A DNA stretch of 28,880 nt from an uncultured Mailhella sp. Lineage in GTDB: Bacteria; Desulfobacterota; Desulfovibrionia; Desulfovibrionales; Desulfovibrionaceae. The notes below the pieces were generated by a model. That model was not told the DNA's origin. It was given only the letters and a program-made list of their open reading frames with translations, and ran no database searches. A program made the translations under genes and the position numbers. Position 1 is the stretch's first letter. The number at the start of each line of letters is the position of its first letter. Of this stretch, positions 16,433 to 23,482 are shown one piece after another. Where the stretch lies: positions 1 through 28,880 of the forward strand of contig CAJTMS010000022.1 in assembly GCA_910577155.1 (NCBI GenBank). Direction: 5' to 3'.

Positions 16433-18100
16433 ATGAAAATTGCAATTGTCGGCACATCAAATTCTGTTTTGACAAATGGTTATGCACCTCTCTATCGGGC
16501 TATAGAATATCCTCATCAGGTGGATAATTTTTCACTTGGAGCGACCATTTGTCAATTTATTCCCTTTGCTTTGGAAAAACATGCCATTTGTGAAAATTAT
16601 GATTTTCTTCTTACAGACAGCTGTCCCAATGACAGTGACTGCTTTTATTGCGGACAGCGCACAACAGATTGGTTTTATAACGAACTGTGCACCATTTTTT
16701 CCACAATTAAAGAAACACAAATCAGGCACCTGCACCTTATTTTTCCATACAAACGCACAAAGCTGCTGCAAAAAATGCATGTTCAGGTTTGTGAGGAGCT
16801 TTCCATTCCTTATCTCGACATTGGCACAATACTCTCTCCCATTGCAAAAAAAGAAAAACAGGATTTTTTTCAGGACATACACCATGTTTCTCCTTATTTT
16901 GCAAAACAGCTGGCATATTGCATCAAGCAAAAAAGGGAAGAAATCATGGCACAGCCGCAAAAAAAGTCGGGCACATCCTATAAAACAAAAGTATATTCCA
17001 CTTATGATTTAACAAAACATTTCCAAGGGCAATATCCCCTTGTGACACGTGCCAGCTCTCACCTTTGCGAACAATTTATCCGCCTAAAAACAAAAGAGAA
17101 GCTTCATCTCACCAACCTGCCCGCTCTCAATTTGGAGGGACTTTATTTCTACACAAACAAGGAAGCAGGCTTTTTTAACCTTGCTTCAGAACATGCCTCA
17201 CATAATTATTCCCTGTATTTTCCCACTGCTGATTATATTTTTTACCAACCCATTCCGCAAAATACCTTTGCTGTGGAAAATTTCCTTATTCTTCAGGCAG
17301 GCTACAACAAAAATGCAGATGCATTGATTATGGAAAACAATGCAGCCCCGTTAAAAAAAGACCAAAGCGAACTTATGCTCAATGCCTTGTTTTTTTCGCA
17401 AAAGATTGATTCTCCGCGTTTATGGGAAGAAAAAACGCAGCCGTCAGCGTCACAAAATGACATACAACTCTTTGAAAATATACACACATGTATTTCATCA
17501 CTGACAAGGAAACAGAAAACATCCATACTCTTTCCCGCTGACGGCATATTAATCGGTGCGTCCCTTTATCCCCAAAATACATGGGTACGAAAAGAATTTG
17601 CATGCCTTTTAAAACAAATAGCCAATCCCTATTATTTCTATTATTTTGCACTATTATATTTATTTCCCAGAAAAAAATATACCATGGCAATACGTTTTCT
17701 GGAAAAGGCGGTAGAAATAAAGAATGATATCCCCTTTCTCGAACTGCTTATCACCTGTTATCTTGAAAAAAAAGCATATGCAAAAGCCCTGAAATACATC
17801 AGCCAAAAAATGCCTGCAAACCATATTATAACCTATAAGCTCTTTTGCATGCTTGCAGCGGCAATGCAGAATAAGGAACTCTTTTTTCTCAATGCCCAAA
17901 AAATTCTTTCCTGCAACAGCCATATTGACTATCTTCTTTTCTTAGCCTCATCCTGCATAAAACTCAAAGCCTTTCAAGAAGCTGTCAGTCTTTTAAATAC
18001 CGCTTTGGGAGAACAAAGAAATTTCCGCCCTGACAATGCAGAACAAAATATGCAAAAAATAAATGCACTGATGCAGAAAATCCAAGAACAAAATGAATGA
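16433..18100 (+). CDS. SGNH-hydrolase-like protein with C-terminal helical repeats (paralogue B)
   Basis: A 555-residue tandem paralogue of the preceding gene, nine bases downstream. The two align over the full length, sharing their starts (MKIA-VGTSNS), YDFL-TD-PND/VND, the IRH-HL-FPY strand, KAGYF/EAGFF-NLAS in the middle, and a PRKKYxMA motif opening the repeat region. The SGNH residues are kept: Ser9, Gly36, Asn66 and Asp148-x2-His151. Block II is altered to SLGAT, and the loop after block III has two extra cysteines (C70, C73). The C-terminal helices again resemble TPRs (KAYAKALKYISQ; KAFQEAVSLLNTAL). Divergence is large, so the duplication is old and both copies seem maintained. The gene ends in a probable terminator. 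Confidence 0.75.
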   Translation: MKIAIVGTSNSVLTNGYAPLYRAIEYPHQVDNFSLGATICQFIPFALEKHAICENYDFLLTDSCPNDSDCFYCGQRTTDWFYNELCTIFSTIKETQIRHLHLIFPYKRTKLLQKMHVQVCEELSIPYLDIGTILSPIAKKEKQDFFQDIHHVSPYFAKQLAYCIKQKREEIMAQPQKKSGTSYKTKVYSTYDLTKHFQGQYPLVTRASSHLCEQFIRLKTKEKLHLTNLPALNLEGLYFYTNKEAGFFNLASEHASHNYSLYFPTADYIFYQPIPQNTFAVENFLILQAGYNKNADALIMENNAAPLKKDQSELMLNALFFSQKIDSPRLWEEKTQPSASQNDIQLFENIHTCISSLTRKQKTSILFPADGILIGASLYPQNTWVRKEFACLLKQIANPYYFYYFALLYLFPRKKYTMAIRFLEKAVEIKNDIPFLELLITCYLEKKAYAKALKYISQKMPANHIITYKLFCMLAAAMQNKELFFLNAQKILSCNSHIDYLLFLASSCIKLKAFQEAVSLLNTALGEQRNFRPDNAEQNMQKINALMQKIQEQNE

Positions 18101-18123
18101 AAAACTGTTTCTTGTTCTTTTTT
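18084..18123 (+). terminator. Probable terminator overlapping the end of paralogue B
   Basis: AAGAACAA (18084-18091) pairs with TTGTTCTT (18112-18119), with an inner GAAA/TTTC pairing, and is followed by T to 18123. The left arm lies inside the coding sequence. The stem is AT-rich and weaker than the other terminators here. Confidence 0.5.
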
Positions 18124-18177
18124 GAATGGTAATAAGGTAAAATCTTTCTTTTTCTGGGGGAAACGATACTTTAAAAT

Positions 18178-19029
18178 CTATTTGATTATCTGTGCATGTT
18201 CATGAAAAATAACGTTTTCCCCTGCAAAACGTTTTTTCATCACCTCAATGGCAGCAGGATTTTTATCAATCAAATAACAATCCCGTCCAAGCTCTAATGC
18301 CGCTTTTCCAAAGGAACCGCTGCCCGCAAAAAAATCCATGACAACAGAATCTTCGCTGCTGTGCACATTGATGATACGGCGCATAATTTTGAGGGGTTTT
18401 TGTGTTGCATAGCCTGTTTTTTCTTTACTGTTCGGGCTGACAATGGTTTGCCACCACACATCTGTAGGGGTTTTGCCCCGAGCGGCTTTTTCTTTTCCCA
18501 CAAGTGAAGGGGCAAGATACGGTATTCTGTCAATGGCGTCATAATGATAAATATACTTCTTAGGATTTTTTACATACCAAAAAATACTGTCATGCTTTGC
18601 AGACCAGCGTTTTTTGCTCCTAGCTCCGTAATCATACGACCAAATAATTTCATTCATGAAACATTCGCGCCCAAAAATATAATCCAAAAGCAGTTTACAG
18701 TAATGAGCTTCACGGTAATCAATATGGAATAAAATACTGCCGTTGGCTGATAAAATACGGTGAGCCTCCACTAAACGGGGCTCTAAAAAGCCGATATAAT
18801 CGTCAAAAATATCCGCATAACCCAGCGTACCAAGCTTAATGGTTTTATAGCGGCGTCCTTGATAGCCCACCCTGTCGCCTTCGGCACTGGCAATAGTTTT
18901 GATTTGTGTCCGTTCCTGCGTTCTGCCTGTATTAAACGGCGGGTCAATATAAATTAAATCAACAGACTCAGAAGCAAGTTCCGGTAAAAAACTCATATTA
19001 TCGCCAAAACAGAGATTTAGTGTAGCCAT
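18178..19029 (-). CDS. Solitary beta-class DNA methyltransferase (N6-adenine or N4-cytosine)
   Basis: A 283-residue SAM-dependent DNA methyltransferase. The catalytic motif IV is DPPF (29-32) near the N-terminus, and the SAM motif I is FFAGSGSFG (233-241) near the C-terminus. This IV-then-I order defines the beta class, with the target-recognition region between them (around 85-200, rich in aromatic and basic residues). The class methylates exocyclic amines of A or C; which base and site cannot be told from sequence. There is no restriction gene beside it. It lies 11 bases after the glmS stop on the same strand with GGGGAAA before its ATG, so it is probably co-transcribed with glmS. An epigenetic role, or a remnant of a lost restriction system, are both possible. 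Confidence 0.9.
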   Translation of the reverse strand: MATLNLCFGDNMSFLPELASESVDLIYIDPPFNTGRTQERTQIKTIASAEGDRVGYQGRRYKTIKLGTLGYADIFDDYIGFLEPRLVEAHRILSANGSILFHIDYREAHYCKLLLDYIFGRECFMNEIIWSYDYGARSKKRWSAKHDSIFWYVKNPKKYIYHYDAIDRIPYLAPSLVGKEKAARGKTPTDVWWQTIVSPNSKEKTGYATQKPLKIMRRIINVHSSEDSVVMDFFAGSGSFGKAALELGRDCYLIDKNPAAIEVMKKRFAGENVIFHEHAQIIK

Positions 19030-19040
19030 GCTTTCCCCAA

Positions 19041-20927
19041 TTACTCCACGGTAACACTTTTTGCCAAATTACGGGGCTGGTCAACATCTTTGCCCAAGTA
19101 ATCAGCCATTTCATAGCTAAACAACTGCATGGCAGGCAAGGCTAAAAATTCCGGCAAATTTGTTTTTGGAATATACCAAATATCGTCATTTTCAAGACTT
19201 GTCCCTTCTTGCAAAACAGAAATCACTCTGCCTTGCCGTGACTTAATTTCCAAAATACCGGAACGCACCTTGCTGAAATTGTCATCATCAAAAGCAAGGG
19301 CAAAGGTTGGGAAATCAGGCTCAATAAGGGCAATGGGTCCATGCTTTATTTCGCCTGTGGCATAGCCTTCTGCATGGATATAGGAGAGTTCCTTCAATTT
19401 CAGCGCACCTTCGAGTGCTAAGGAATAGCCTGTACCGCGCCCCAAATAGAAAAAGCTTTTGGCAAATGCATATTGGAGGGCTAATTCTTTTGCTCTCTCC
19501 CGCATGGCAGGAAGGGCTCTTTCCAAAATATCGGGCAACGCCCGCAATTCATGCAGTATTTCTTTAACGGGACAGGCCAGCTTTTTCCGTTGTCCGTAAT
19601 ACAGTGCAAGCAGCAGTAAAACAACCATTTGGCTTAACATGGCTTTTGTTGAAGCAACACTTATTTCCGGACCTGCCTGCGTATAGACGGAGGCGGAAGC
19701 TTCTCTTGCAACAGAGGAACCAAGCACATTGCAAATGCCAAGCACAGGATATCCTTTTTCCCTGCACAAGCGCAAGGCGCCAAGAGTATCTGCCGTTTCC
19801 CCTGACTGGCTGATAACAACAATCAGCTCATTTTTATTTAATATAGGCTTTCTGTAGCGAAATTCTGACGCAATTTCTACGGTCACCGGAATTTCCGCAA
19901 ATTGTTCCAAATAATACTGTGACCATAAACCCGCATTATAGCTTGTTCCGCAGGCAATAATACGTATGCTGTCCGGCACGGGCAATGTGTCTAATTCCGG
20001 CAGGCAGACAAGGTCATCCTGTACTCTGCCCACAAGGCATTCCTGCAAAACCCGCGGCTGCTCCATGATTTCTTTCAGCATGAAATGCTTATATCCGTCT
20101 TTTGCCGCCCCTTGTAAATCCCAAGGAATATGGTGCACTGTTTTGGCTATTTTTTCGCCGGAATAAATATTTTTTACCTCATAAGAGCCGGCACTCATAG
20201 TCACAAATTCATTGTCGTCAAGAAACACAACGTCACGGGTATAGGGCAAAAAAGCAGGGACATCGGAAGCAATAAAATGTTCTTCTATGCCAATGCCAAG
20301 AAGGAGCGGAGCTGACAGTCTTGCAGCCAAAATGTGCCGGGGAATAAGAGGGCTCAGCAAAACAACGGCATATGCTCCATACGCTTTTTTTATGGCATTG
20401 CAAAAAGCCTCTTCAACATACGGCAAATACTGAGCTGAAAGCTGTGGAGTATGTTCTATTTCCGTTTGCAATTCAGCATAATTTTTGCTAAATTTCGCTT
20501 GTAAAAGGCAATCCAGCTCATCTGCAATAAGATTTGCAAGAACTTCGGTATCAGTATCGGAATAAAAAACATAACCTTTTTTCAAAAGCTCATCTTTTAA
20601 TTCCTGAAAATTCTCAATAATACCATTATGAACAATAGCTAACGCATTATTATTGCTTTTATGCGGATGGGAATTTTTTTCAACAGGAAGTCCGTGCGTT
20701 GCCCAGCGGGTATGTCCAATGCTCACAGGAGCAAAGGTATTTGCCGTTTTGGCAACTTTTTCTTCCAAATTGCAGAGCTTTCCTGCAGAACGGATAACTT
20801 CCAGTTTATTGACCTGTAAAAATGCAAGTCCGGCTGAATCATAGCCACGGTATTCTAAGCGTTTTAACCCCTCTAAAACAAGAGGAACAGCAGGTCTATG
20901 CCCGCAATAACCGATAACTCCACACAT
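19041..20927 (-). CDS. glmS: Glutamine-fructose-6-phosphate aminotransferase (isomerizing)
   Basis: GlmS makes glucosamine-6-phosphate from fructose-6-phosphate and glutamine, the first step towards UDP-GlcNAc for peptidoglycan and LPS. The catalytic Cys2 opens the N-terminal glutaminase domain (MCGVIGYCG), with LEYRGYDSAG (25-34), GHTRWATHG (71-79) and HNGIIEN (100-106). Two SIS sugar-isomerase domains follow (IIACGTSYNAG; SQSGETADT), and the C-terminus NLAKSVTVE is canonical. It has 628 residues against about 609 in E. coli; the excess is an insertion of about 25 residues near 140-172. AAGGAG precedes the ATG. I saw no glmS ribozyme in the 115-base leader. Confidence 0.97.
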   Translation of the reverse strand: MCGVIGYCGHRPAVPLVLEGLKRLEYRGYDSAGLAFLQVNKLEVIRSAGKLCNLEEKVAKTANTFAPVSIGHTRWATHGLPVEKNSHPHKSNNNALAIVHNGIIENFQELKDELLKKGYVFYSDTDTEVLANLIADELDCLLQAKFSKNYAELQTEIEHTPQLSAQYLPYVEEAFCNAIKKAYGAYAVVLLSPLIPRHILAARLSAPLLLGIGIEEHFIASDVPAFLPYTRDVVFLDDNEFVTMSAGSYEVKNIYSGEKIAKTVHHIPWDLQGAAKDGYKHFMLKEIMEQPRVLQECLVGRVQDDLVCLPELDTLPVPDSIRIIACGTSYNAGLWSQYYLEQFAEIPVTVEIASEFRYRKPILNKNELIVVISQSGETADTLGALRLCREKGYPVLGICNVLGSSVAREASASVYTQAGPEISVASTKAMLSQMVVLLLLALYYGQRKKLACPVKEILHELRALPDILERALPAMRERAKELALQYAFAKSFFYLGRGTGYSLALEGALKLKELSYIHAEGYATGEIKHGPIALIEPDFPTFALAFDDDNFSKVRSGILEIKSRQGRVISVLQEGTSLENDDIWYIPKTNLPEFLALPAMQLFSYEMADYLGKDVDQPRNLAKSVTVE

Positions 20928-21042
20928 ATTTAGCTCCTTACCGGAACTAAATATCCTATTTTCAAAAAAAACACAATTAAAATATTCAGTTTAAAGAATA
21001 ATTTATCTAAATTTATGCAAGTATCTTAATTTTTTTAATATG

Positions 21043-21693
21043 TTAATAAATATAAATTTTTGTTTCCTTGTCCACAAAGGTTAACAGCTCTTCAATCACG
21101 GAACGGGGCAATCCGATACTTCCATCTGTCGGCTTCCCATTGCTGCACTGCACGAAAAACGCAGAACCGGTATAGGGTTCCCTATGGGAAATATTATAAT
21201 CAATAACAAGGGCATAGGCATAGCGTACAGGGCGTTTGCTTAATTCTATTTGTGACGACCAGTCAACAAAAACAGTATCTTTCCGCACAAAAAGATTATA
21301 ATATTTAGATTGAGGATCAGTTACCCATACGTCACCGGGCTTAATCGTGTAATAGGGCAATAAACTTCCGGGATTTTCCCGCATGCCAATGGCAATGATA
21401 AAATTAAAAATACCCTTGGGAGTAGTTTTATCCCCCTCGATTTTATGTTCTTTTGCCCCGCTGCTGCCTATTTCTGCAGGAACATCTTTGAGGCATACCC
21501 ATGTATTATTAAAATGTTTTAAAATATATGCTCTGGGCTTTGCTGCACTGGTATCAACAAGAATAAGCTTTGACACATTTGTAAGATTTTGCAGTTCAAA
21601 CTTCTCAATAAGTTCATCCGAGAAATTTTCTTCAGCGTGAGCAGAAAAACAAAAAAAACAAGATAAAAGGACAAGGGCAATAATTTTTTTCAT
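21043..21693 (-). CDS. Exported L,D-transpeptidase-like (YkuD) protein lacking the catalytic Cys and His
   Basis: A 216-residue protein with a signal peptide (cleavage after AHA, residue 20). The mature part resembles the YafK/COG3786 branch of YkuD L,D-transpeptidases: EGDKTTPKGIFNF (86-98), the YNISHREPYTGSAFF segment, and a closing motif like the family's PTAGCVALP. Here that motif reads PTDGSIGLP (188-196), putting Ser192 at the catalytic cysteine position. The family's FLH reads FVQ, so Gln182 replaces the histidine. Active members cross-link peptidoglycan or attach proteins to it; this one is probably inactive, a binding protein, or a changed enzyme. GAGGAAAG precedes the ATG. It is monocistronic as far as can be seen. 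Confidence 0.82.
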   Translation of the reverse strand: MKKIIALVLLSCFFCFSAHAEENFSDELIEKFELQNLTNVSKLILVDTSAAKPRAYILKHFNNTWVCLKDVPAEIGSSGAKEHKIEGDKTTPKGIFNFIIAIGMRENPGSLLPYYTIKPGDVWVTDPQSKYYNLFVRKDTVFVDWSSQIELSKRPVRYAYALVIDYNISHREPYTGSAFFVQCSNGKPTDGSIGLPRSVIEELLTFVDKETKIYIY

Positions 21694-21882
21694 ACTTTCC
21701 TCGCAAGCATATGATACTGTATTATTACATAAAATTTTCTATCATGCAAGTACTCTGATTTTTCTTTTCCATAAAGAACATTTTGCTGACAGGAGCGAGC
21801 AAAAAATTTTATTTTCTGTCGTCCCTGCGTTTATAAAATAAAAATTCCCTGCCCATATTTTTTTCTTGCCAGTCTGCCGCAT

Positions 21883-21913
21883 TTGTGTTACGTTTTAAAA
21901 AATAGTAACACAA
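21883..21913. promoter_or_regulatory. Perfect 9-base inverted repeat, operator or RNA hairpin
   Basis: TTGTGTTAC (21883-21891) and GTAACACAA (21905-21913) are exact reverse complements with a 13-base AT-rich spacer. The centres are 22 bases apart, two helical turns, which suits a dimeric regulator. As RNA it would form a nine-pair hairpin. Confidence 0.45.
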
Positions 21914-21961
21914 CAATATTGTATCTTACCTGCAGAAAACTGTGTAAGAATTATGAAAAGG

Positions 21962-21989
21962 AAAAGGAGCACTTTCATGCTCCTTTTTT
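21962..21989 (+). terminator. Terminator-like hairpin, plus-strand T run, possibly bidirectional
   Basis: AAAAGGAGCA and TGCTCCTTTT form a ten-pair stem around CTTTCA. On the plus strand the stem ends in six T. On the minus strand TTTTCC follows, which would still serve the radical SAM gene that ends at 22016. Confidence 0.75.
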
Positions 21990-22015
21990 ATTGATGCGCT
22001 ACCCTGTAACTTTTA

Positions 22016-23281
22016 TTAATCTGTACAAATTTTCGGATTAAAATACCCGAACTGCAAATGAGGACAATACTGCAGTAAGCGTTTTGTAAAGTTAGCAAGC
22101 CCGACACTGGGACCAAACGTACTGCCTTTCAACAAATTTAAATAAAATTCGGGATCAATATTTAAATTACGCAGCTGAATAAAATCAACATGGTATGCAT
22201 TTACTAATTCAATCAATGCCTCAACTTCTTCTTCACAGTCCGTTACCCCGGGAAAAAAGAGCAAATTCAAAGAAACAAACAGCCCATGCTCCTTTGCCGT
22301 TTGGATTGACTGCCGCACATCACGAAAATGATAATTTGTGGGACGGTAATAGGCAGCGTATACTTCTTCCCTTGCACTGTTCATACTCACCCGTAGAGAA
22401 TTAAGCCCCGCTTGAGCAAGTTCCCGTATCCAATGGGGCATAGACGCATTGGAATTGAGATTTACTGTTCCAATGCCCCCCTTCGTGCGGAATAATTTGA
22501 CTGCTTCCACTAAAAGAGCTCCCTGCGTCAGAGGCTCTCCCTCACAGCCTTGCCCAAAGGAATAAATGGGATTTTCTTCATTTTGCTGATGGTGGAGCAT
22601 AACTTCCACAATTTCTTCAGCTGTGGGGGTAAAATTCATTCTGTCCTGAGGAGGCCGGCAGACAGGGGAATCTGCTTCCTGATGAGAAATACAGCCAATA
22701 CAGCGGGCGTTACAGGCTCTTGAAGTAGGAAGGGGCGCTTCATAGCGCCCAAGCACAAGATTTTTTGCAGCAGGACAGCCATAGCGAAGCACACAATTGT
22801 TCATCAAATGCTGCATAAGCCTGTTTTTTGGAAATTCTTTGATTAAGGCTTTGGCTTTTTTCTCAATTTTTTTGGGAGAAATACCTTCAAAAACCTGCCG
22901 TTTATCCTTATCCACCTGCATGGCGCACACATAAAAATCATCACCGATAACTCCAAGCGCTCCATAGGCAAAAAGGGGAAGCGTCGGCGCACCCTCTTCC
23001 GTTACATACACGGGATGTCCGGAAATGGTATACCCGGGAGCTATAAATGCCGCCACGGCAAGCTCTTCCAGCTCTTCCACTTCCCCTGTTTTTTTATTCA
23101 AACCTACGGCTTTTCGCTGAGGCAAAAGGAAAAATTCACTTTCATGAGGCAAAGGAATAAGCTCGTCAGGACGGGGCAAAGCCCACTCATCCCCACGCCG
23201 GCAAAGCATATAATATTCGTCATCAGATGCAATTTCACCATTTTCAAAGGCAAAGACAAGATCAGGATGTTTTTGTTTCAT
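22016..23281 (-). CDS. Radical SAM protein
   Basis: A 421-residue radical SAM enzyme. The [4Fe-4S]-SAM motif is Cys190-x3-Cys194-x2-Cys197 (ACNARCIGC). A glycine-rich GQGCEGEPL matches the GGE-type SAM contact, and the barrel continues through NLNSNASMP, LRVSMNSAREEVY and ISLNLLFFPG-like strands. The N-terminal ~180 residues are a separate beta-rich region with many prolines, and no auxiliary cluster is evident at the C-terminus. I do not recognise the exact substrate. I start at the ATG at 23281 rather than the TTG at 23287, as AAAGGA is six bases before the ATG. A near-consensus promoter lies just upstream. Confidence 0.87.
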   Translation of the reverse strand: MKQKHPDLVFAFENGEIASDDEYYMLCRRGDEWALPRPDELIPLPHESEFFLLPQRKAVGLNKKTGEVEELEELAVAAFIAPGYTISGHPVYVTEEGAPTLPLFAYGALGVIGDDFYVCAMQVDKDKRQVFEGISPKKIEKKAKALIKEFPKNRLMQHLMNNCVLRYGCPAAKNLVLGRYEAPLPTSRACNARCIGCISHQEADSPVCRPPQDRMNFTPTAEEIVEVMLHHQQNEENPIYSFGQGCEGEPLTQGALLVEAVKLFRTKGGIGTVNLNSNASMPHWIRELAQAGLNSLRVSMNSAREEVYAAYYRPTNYHFRDVRQSIQTAKEHGLFVSLNLLFFPGVTDCEEEVEALIELVNAYHVDFIQLRNLNIDPEFYLNLLKGSTFGPSVGLANFTKRLLQYCPHLQFGYFNPKICTD

Positions 23282-23306
23282 GCTCAATCCTTTATAAATA
23301 AGAAAA

Positions 23307-23335
23307 ATTATCCCTTATTCAAAGCCGCGCGTCAA
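23307..23335 (-). promoter_or_regulatory. Sigma-70-type promoter of the radical SAM gene
   Basis: On the minus strand, TTGACG (complement of 23330-23335) and GATAAT (complement of 23307-23312) are separated by 17 bases. Each box matches five of six consensus positions. RNA would start about 20 bases before the ATG. Confidence 0.7.
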
Positions 23336-23482
23336 GTAAAACATCACCAAAAAATAATATTTTTATGCTATTATTTCAAGATATTATATTATTAACACCA
23401 ATTTTTATGAAAAAGGTATTTGCCAAATGTTCAATCATGTCTTATTTTTAATTATTCCCAATATACGTTTCACGGAGCAGAT

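Larger units (their letters stand above)
21694..22015. other. 322-base intergenic region with clustered dyads
   Basis: No gene of convincing length is found on either strand; only 14-15 codon frames without ribosome-binding sites exist. From 21883 to 21989 it holds, in order, a perfect 9-base inverted repeat, a 10-base palindrome ACAATATTGT (21913-21922), a bulged hairpin (21925-21948) and a terminator-like hairpin. The left part (21694-21880) is AT-rich leader of the L,D-transpeptidase-like gene with no clear signal. Confidence 0.6.

Noticed and set aside
20928..21042. glmS ribozyme or riboswitch in the glmS leader
   Set aside because: The 115-base leader is AT-rich without the conserved ribozyme core; that element is mainly known from Firmicutes.
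23420..23482. Upstream extension of secA by 21 residues
   Set aside because: The added residues are not SecA-like, and a ribosome-binding site stands before the ATG at 23483.
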